Shown: one piece after another, positions 13,630 through 17,154 of the stretch | Numbering within the stretch: the stretch's first letter is position 1 | How the letters are laid out: each line of letters begins with the position of its first letter | DNA from: Candidatus Bathyarchaeota archaeon | GTDB lineage: Archaea; Thermoproteota; Bathyarchaeia; TCS64 | Reading direction: 5' to 3' | NCBI GenBank assembly: GCA_937877765.1 | Contig: CALGBN010000001.1 | Location: 1-17,154 of the forward strand | Length of the DNA: 17,154 bases | Position numbers and translations under genes: made by a program | Notes under the pieces: model-generated | The model's input: only the letters and a program-made list of their open reading frames with translations | Told to the model about the DNA's origin: nothing | Databases searched by the model: none

Positions 13630-14050
13630 TTGATTTCTGGACTTTGCCCAGAACTAGAAGCTTTAGAGGTGTACCGTTTACAGCGTTTACCTTGTAGCGT
13701 ACGCCTGGGATGTCACCCATTGACCTGCTTCTTGGTCCGTGAATACCCTCGATTGTAACCTCATCGTGCTCATCGACGTGGTTTAGCGCGCCGTCTCCGG
13801 GTAGGAAAGCGGTTGCTAGTTTACCGTTCTTGATTAGCTGCACCCTTACACATTTTCTGATGGCGCTGTTAGGCTGCTTGCTCTCGATACCGACCTTCTG
13901 TAGTACGATACCCCTGCCCATGGGTGCGCCTTCTAGGAGATCCTTTTTCTCTGTTCTCCTCTTCAACCGTAGGACGTAGTCTTTACTCTTGTACCGCATC
14001 TTTTTCCTGACGTTGCGGTTCCTACGGGCAGCGTATAATCCGTTTGCCAT
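13622..14050 (-). CDS. rps12: Small ribosomal subunit protein uS12
   Basis: This decoding-centre protein of the small subunit governs tRNA selection fidelity. The 142-residue archaeal/eukaryotic-type protein opens with [20 protein letters not shown]. The conserved core is [21 protein letters not shown]; its PNSA loop contacts the A site. It ends with [29 protein letters not shown] (written in part) and a basic tail. ATG 14050 has the strongest Shine-Dalgarno sequence in the window, AAGGAGGGAG on the minus strand (14058-14067), 7 bases upstream. It is divergent from EF-1A and convergent with the MFS gene, so it is expressed alone rather than co-transcribed with uS7 as in most archaea. Confidence 0.96.
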   Translation of the reverse strand: MANGLYAARRNRNVRKKMRYKSKDYVLRLKRRTEKKDLLEGAPMGRGIVLQKVGIESKQPNSAIRKCVRVQLIKNGKLATAFLPGDGALNHVDEHDEVTIEGIHGPRSRSMGDIPGVRYKVNAVNGTPLKLLVLGKVQKSMR

Positions 14051-14224
14051 TTGATTCTCCCTCCTTCGGATACATGCAACTATATTAAAGGTTACTGATT
14101 TCTGGGGTTCATTACCGGATAAAACGTGGAGTTTATTCTGTTCTTATATAATCTACCTAGTATTTACTCCTACCTTAACATTTTTATTCTGCATATAGGT
14201 TGATGGTGTAGGAGAATTCAAAAG
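14051..14224. promoter_or_regulatory. Divergent uS12/EF-1A promoter region
   Basis: This 174-base spacer holds three TATA-like elements. TTATATAATC (14144-14153) is nearly symmetric and could serve either strand, giving leaders of about 70 bases (uS12) or 50 bases (EF-1A). CTATATTAAAGG (14080-14091) is close to uS12 and would leave its Shine-Dalgarno at the very 5' end. TTTTTATTC (14181-14189) is close to EF-1A and would give a leader of about 15 bases with GGAG at 14211-14214. I cannot say which are used. Confidence 0.5.
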
Positions 14225-15520
14225 ATGAGCAAGAGGGATAAACCTCATATTAACCTAATCATCATCGGCCACGTAGACCACGGCAAGTCCACAAGCGTTG
14301 GACACCTATTCTACGATGCAGGCGCAATTCCAGAGAAGCAGCTCAAGGACTTCGAGGCAGAAGCAAAAGCACTCGGTAAAGAGTCCTTCAAATACGCATG
14401 GGTACTCGACAGGCTCAAAGAAGAGCGTGAAAGAGGCGTAACCATCGACCTTGCTTTCTACGAACTAGAGACAAGGAAAAACGTCTTCACCATCATTGAC
14501 AGCCCTGGCCACAGGGACTTCGTCAAGAACATGGTCACTGGTGCAAGCCAGGCAGACGGAGCAATCCTCATGATCTCCGCTAAGCGTGGAGAATACGAGG
14601 CGGGAACAAACCCAGGCGGTCAGACAAGAGAGCACGCATTCCTAGCCAAGACACTTGGTGTTAACCAGATGGTCGTCGCCGTAAACAAGATGGACGACGC
14701 CAGCGTAAACTGGGAACAGAACAGGTATGAAGAAGTAAAGGACGGAGTAAGCAGGCTACTTAAACAGGTCGGCTACAACGTTGACAAGATTCACTTTGTA
14801 CCCACAAGCGGCTGGACAGGCGACAACCTAGTCAACAAGAGCGAAAAGATGCCCTGGTACAATGGTCCAACCCTACTAGAGGCGCTGGACGACTTCGAGC
14901 TACCTCCAAAGCCAACAGACAAGCCACTGAGGATCCCAGTTCAGGAGATCTATACCATCAGGGGCGTAGGTACCACACCAGTCGGTAAGGTAGAGACAGG
15001 TGAGCTAAAGCCAGGCGACGATATAATATTCATGCCAAGCGGCGAGAAGGGAAAGGTCAACAGCATCGAGACTCACTACAACAAGATCGATAAGGCGGGT
15101 CCAGGCGACAACATCGGCTTCAACGTCAAGGGCGTCCCCAAGGACAAACTCAGGCGTGGAGAGGTCGTAAGCCACCCTGACAATCCATGCCGTGTTGCAA
15201 AGGCTTTCGTTGGTAGGATATTCATCATTAACCACCCAACAGCGGTTGGTGAGGGATATACTCCAGTACTGCACTTGCACACTGCACAGATCGCGGTCAG
15301 ATTTGACAAGCTATTAGCAAAGCTTGACCCAAGGACTGGTCAGGTAGTCGAGGAGAACCCAGCCTATTTGAGGACTGGTGAGGCAGCTACAGTACGCTTT
15401 GTGCCACTGCAGCCAACCGCGATGGAGGTCTTTAAGGACTATCCACAGCTAGGCCGTTTCGCTCTGCGTGACATGGGTACCACTATTGGCGCCGGTGTCG
15501 TGTTAGAGATCGAGGAGTAA
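14225..15520 (+). CDS. tuf: Translation elongation factor EF-1A (aEF1A)
   Basis: This 431-residue GTPase delivers aminoacyl-tRNA to the ribosome. All G motifs are intact: G1 GHVDHGKS (15-22), G2 Thr73 in RGVTID, G3 DSPGH (92-96) with the catalytic His96, G4 NKMD (154-157), and G5 SGW (195-197). Domains 2 and 3 follow, with RIPVQEIYTIRGVGTTPVGKVETG and a family ending GTTIGAGVVLEIEE. Residues 122-132 (GEYEAGTNPGG) form the long segment shared by TACK/Asgard archaea and eukaryotes, where euryarchaea and bacteria have a short one. This is the best lineage marker in the window. GGAG lies 10 bases before the ATG. uS10 follows 61 bases downstream on the same strand, the usual archaeal order, but uS12 and uS7 are no longer in front. 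Confidence 0.97.
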   Translation: MSKRDKPHINLIIIGHVDHGKSTSVGHLFYDAGAIPEKQLKDFEAEAKALGKESFKYAWVLDRLKEERERGVTIDLAFYELETRKNVFTIIDSPGHRDFVKNMVTGASQADGAILMISAKRGEYEAGTNPGGQTREHAFLAKTLGVNQMVVAVNKMDDASVNWEQNRYEEVKDGVSRLLKQVGYNVDKIHFVPTSGWTGDNLVNKSEKMPWYNGPTLLEALDDFELPPKPTDKPLRIPVQEIYTIRGVGTTPVGKVETGELKPGDDIIFMPSGEKGKVNSIETHYNKIDKAGPGDNIGFNVKGVPKDKLRRGEVVSHPDNPCRVAKAFVGRIFIINHPTAVGEGYTPVLHLHTAQIAVRFDKLLAKLDPRTGQVVEENPAYLRTGEAATVRFVPLQPTAMEVFKDYPQLGRFALRDMGTTIGAGVVLEIEE

Positions 15521-15528
15521 TCCTCCCA

Positions 15529-15550
15529 CCTTTTTTAAGAAACATTTAAG
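15529..15550 (+). other. T run and A/T-rich element between EF-1A and uS10
   Basis: CCTTTTTTAAG (15529-15539) could act as a U-run terminator after EF-1A. AACATTTAAG (15541-15550) could act as a TATA box about 30 bases before the uS10 ATG. Together they may allow uS10 to be expressed partly independently. Both are weak sequence-only calls. Confidence 0.3.
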
Positions 15551-15581
15551 TTCTAACTCTCAGGTAACAACGGGGAATAAG

Positions 15582-15890
15582 ATGGCTAGGCGAGCAAGGA
15601 TCAAGCTAACAAGCACTGACACCGAGAAACTTCAGGGTGTCTGCGACGAGATCAAGAATATAGCTAAGAGGATAGGCGTAAAACTAGTAGGACCAATTCC
15701 ACTACCAACAAAGAAACTAGTGGTACCAACACGACGAACTCCTTGCGGTGATGGCAGCGATACATGGGACAGGTATGAGATGCGTGTTCATAAGCGTCTC
15801 ATCGAGATTGATGCCCGTGACAGGGTCATGAGAAGCATCATGAGAATCCGTGTCCCTAACGAAGTCTATATCGAGATGGAGATACGCTAG
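15582..15890 (+). CDS. rps10: Small ribosomal subunit protein uS10
   Basis: This 102-residue protein of the 30S head has the normal archaeal length. Recognisable segments are MARRARIKLTSTD, IAKRIGVKLVGPIPLPTKKLVVPTRRTPCGDGSDTWDRYEMRVHKRLIEI (written in part) and RIRVPNEVYIEMEI. Its tRNA- and rRNA-contacting loop is basic as expected. ATG 15582 is preceded by GGGGA (15572-15576), a weak Shine-Dalgarno sequence. It lies downstream of EF-1A as in most archaea. Its TAG stop overlaps the stop of the convergent zinc-finger gene by 4 bases. Confidence 0.96.
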   Translation: MARRARIKLTSTDTEKLQGVCDEIKNIAKRIGVKLVGPIPLPTKKLVVPTRRTPCGDGSDTWDRYEMRVHKRLIEIDARDRVMRSIMRIRVPNEVYIEMEIR

Positions 15891-16138
15891 TATCTCGGAG
15901 CATGCATCGCGTTTTTATGCTCTATCATACATTTCTGTGAACAGAATTTATCTTTACACATACTGCATTTAACTTCTTTACCCTGAATCTCGCGTCCACA
16001 CCAAGCACAGGCTTTACCTTTTCCTCCCCTGTTTTTCCCTATTGACGCCATTATTGAGCCTATAATGATGAGGGCTATCCCCACTATAGCCAACTTGTAT
16101 CTTAAACTGAGCTCTAGAAAAATATTCAGATATGACAT
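15887..16138 (-). CDS. Membrane-anchored MYND-like zinc-finger protein (83 residues)
   Basis: One N-terminal hydrophobic helix (about 15-34, KLAIVGIALIIIGSIMA) is followed by a basic linker (GKNRGGKGK) and a cysteine/histidine cluster. The cluster is C44-x2-C47-x10-C58-x2-C61-x4-C66-x3-C70-x3-H74-x4-H79, eight ligands enough for two zinc ions. The order and spacing, including CSMCKDKFCSQKC followed by H and H, resemble MYND-type fingers, which bind proline-rich or other protein partners. The positive linker after the helix would place the finger in the cytosol. The function is unknown; a membrane-tethered adaptor is inference. Start is ATG 16138, with an A/T-rich element upstream at about 16161-16172. 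It is a second small cysteine-rich protein in the window, with CxxC-x4-C in common with the one at 1907-2077. Confidence 0.75.
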   Translation of the reverse strand: MSYLNIFLELSLRYKLAIVGIALIIIGSIMASIGKNRGGKGKACAWCGREIQGKEVKCSMCKDKFCSQKCMIEHKNAMHAPRY

Positions 16139-16160
16139 AGGTATTCATCCCATTACCTAC

Positions 16161-16172
16161 CTAAATATTTTA
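16161..16172 (-). promoter_or_regulatory. TATA-like box of the membrane zinc-finger gene
   Basis: The minus strand reads TTAAAATATTTA, 23-34 bases before ATG 16138. No strong Shine-Dalgarno sequence is present. Confidence 0.4.
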
Positions 16173-16349
16173 ACACCGCAGAATACAGAGCCGCTATAAT
16201 GTATACGATTTTGTTGACGAAAAACACTATTTTGGTACTAATTCAACCGTGATTTGGAATAGTTTGAGATCGAAAATAAGCCGTTCTGGGGGCTATTTTA
16301 ATAAAAAGGAGCTTGTTTCGGCTGCGACGCAGTACCCCTCCCCTCCCCC

Positions 16350-17154
16350 TTATGGTAATGCATTGTTTTCAGAGATTTTCTTGTAGATTTCGACTGTTGA
16401 CGTGGGGATTCGTTTCTTGGTTTTCTTGTCTACCCTGAATAGTCCGAAGTGTATCTTGAAGCCGTCGCTCCACTCAAAGTTATCCATGAGGGTCCAGTGA
16501 TAATATCCCAAGATAGGCACCTTATCCACGTGGATAGTCTTGTGCAGTGCCGTCATGTGAGTTAGTAAGTATCTTGTTCTTGTGTCTCCTTTCTCGTCTG
16601 CGATGCCGTTTTCTGTGATGTATATGGGTCTTCTGTATCGGTTGTATGCGAAGTTGAGTACTTTTCTTAGTCCTTCTGGGTATATTTCCCAACCATAGTC
16701 TGTGCAGTCTCCTTCACAGGGCATGAGTTTGAAGTTTGCGAGTGGCTTCATGCCATTATCTACGTATTTGATCTTCCAGCGTGAATAGTAGTTGACTCCT
16801 AGATAATCACAGCCTCTTACCCTGTATGGTTTCTGCTCATCGGCTGAGATCAGATAATCTAGGTTCATATCGTAGTCACCGTGAAATACCGCGTTAAGTC
16901 CCCACTCGTTGAAGGCGTAATCGATGAGTCTAGAGGCTTTAACATCACGTGGATCGTCTGGATCATAAGGCGCGAATACCTGTAATACGGGCACGAGTCC
17001 TACTGTGCATGACCCAAGCCCACTGAAGCTTGTCTCGTCCCATTTCTTTACCTGTTCATAACATAGTCCGTGGGCGAGGGCAAGATTTCTCATTACCAAC
17101 AAGTACAGGTCTGGGTCGTTTTTTCCGGGTGGAAACTCGCTCCATGTAGAAAGG
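16350..17154 (-). CDS. Glycoside hydrolase family 1 beta-glycosidase, C-terminal part
   Basis: This retaining beta-glycosidase (beta-glucosidase, beta-galactosidase or beta-mannosidase class) is cut by the window edge. The frame is open to base 17154, so the TTG at 17102 is not the start. About 267 residues are visible of a family length of roughly 450-500. Signature parts are SEFPPG at the visible beginning, DYLGVNYYSRW, the nucleophile glutamate in YITENGIAD, and GYYHWTLMDNFEWSDGF, where the Trp/Glu/Trp contact the sugar. The acid/base glutamate (in the NEP motif) lies beyond the edge. No signal peptide can be assessed. The organisation resembles archaeal intracellular LacS-like enzymes. 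The context gives no hint of substrate. Confidence 0.92.
   Translation of the reverse strand, partial: LSTWSEFPPGKNDPDLYLLVMRNLALAHGLCYEQVKKWDETSFSGLGSCTVGLVPVLQVFAPYDPDDPRDVKASRLIDYAFNEWGLNAVFHGDYDMNLDYLISADEQKPYRVRGCDYLGVNYYSRWKIKYVDNGMKPLANFKLMPCEGDCTDYGWEIYPEGLRKVLNFAYNRYRRPIYITENGIADEKGDTRTRYLLTHMTALHKTIHVDKVPILGYYHWTLMDNFEWSDGFKIHFGLFRVDKKTKKRIPTSTVEIYKKISENNALP

Noticed and set aside
15005..15309. Minus-strand frames opposite EF-1A
   Set aside because: Antisense shadows of a highly conserved gene; no independent signal.
16322..16332. CTGCGACGCAG inverted repeat downstream of GH1
   Set aside because: The 5-base arms are separated by one base and cannot fold into a stable hairpin. An 11-base palindrome is expected by chance in a window this size.
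1..17154. CRISPR array, insertion sequence, tRNA or rRNA genes
   Set aside because: No regularly spaced repeats, transposase motifs or tRNA-like TTCGA-arm structures were found by reading the spacers.

Overview
The window comes from an archaeon. It carries archaeal ribosomal proteins uS7, uS12 and uS10, an EF-1A rather than a bacterial EF-Tu, and a UbiA-family ether-lipid prenyltransferase. Many starts have an A/T-rich TATA-like element about 25-30 nt upstream and little or no Shine-Dalgarno sequence. EF-1A has the long segment between G3 and G4 (GEYEAGTNPGG) that TACK archaea, Asgard archaea and eukaryotes share and euryarchaea lack, so the source is probably in the TACK/Asgard branch. I cannot place it more precisely. 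Both ends are cut inside genes.

Layout. (1) 1-1660: the end of a threonine dehydratase, a convergent winged-helix regulator, and a small nucleoside-deoxyribosyltransferase/TIR-like gene split by a one-base frameshift. (2) 1660-2080: a non-coding A/C-rich stretch, then an overlooked 56-residue eight-cysteine zinc-finger gene. (3) 2124-9191: a MacB/LolCDE-like ABC export locus. It has a giant FtsX-type permease with a carboxypeptidase-regulatory-like outer domain, a half-size FtsX permease, and a LolD/MacB-type ATPase. A second giant permease, paralogous to the first, converges on the ATPase gene from the other strand. (4) 9258-11685: a cyclophilin-like TM1367-type protein, an orphan DGQHR-domain (DndB-like) protein, and a digeranylgeranylglyceryl phosphate synthase. 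(5) 11705-15890: the archaeal translation cluster uS12-uS7-EF-1A-uS10, rearranged. uS12 and uS7 are on the minus strand, separated by an MFS transporter, while EF-1A and uS10 are on the plus strand. (6) 15887-17154: a membrane-anchored MYND-like zinc-finger protein and the C-terminal part of a GH1 beta-glycosidase.

Organisation. Genes alternate strands almost one by one. The only clear multigene units are permease-permease-ATPase and EF-1A-uS10. Converging genes are extremely tight: three pairs overlap by exactly four bases that hold both stop codons, and three others are 7, 16 and 19 bases apart. Short hairpins with T runs lie at two of these junctions. A 17-base palindrome sits in the divergent promoter between the second giant permease and the cyclophilin-like gene.

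The most distinctive content is the two-giant-permease export locus, the two small cysteine-rich zinc-finger proteins with eukaryote-like ligand spacing, the frameshifted Rossmann-like gene, and the broken-up translation cluster. All functions are read from sequence patterns alone; no search was run.
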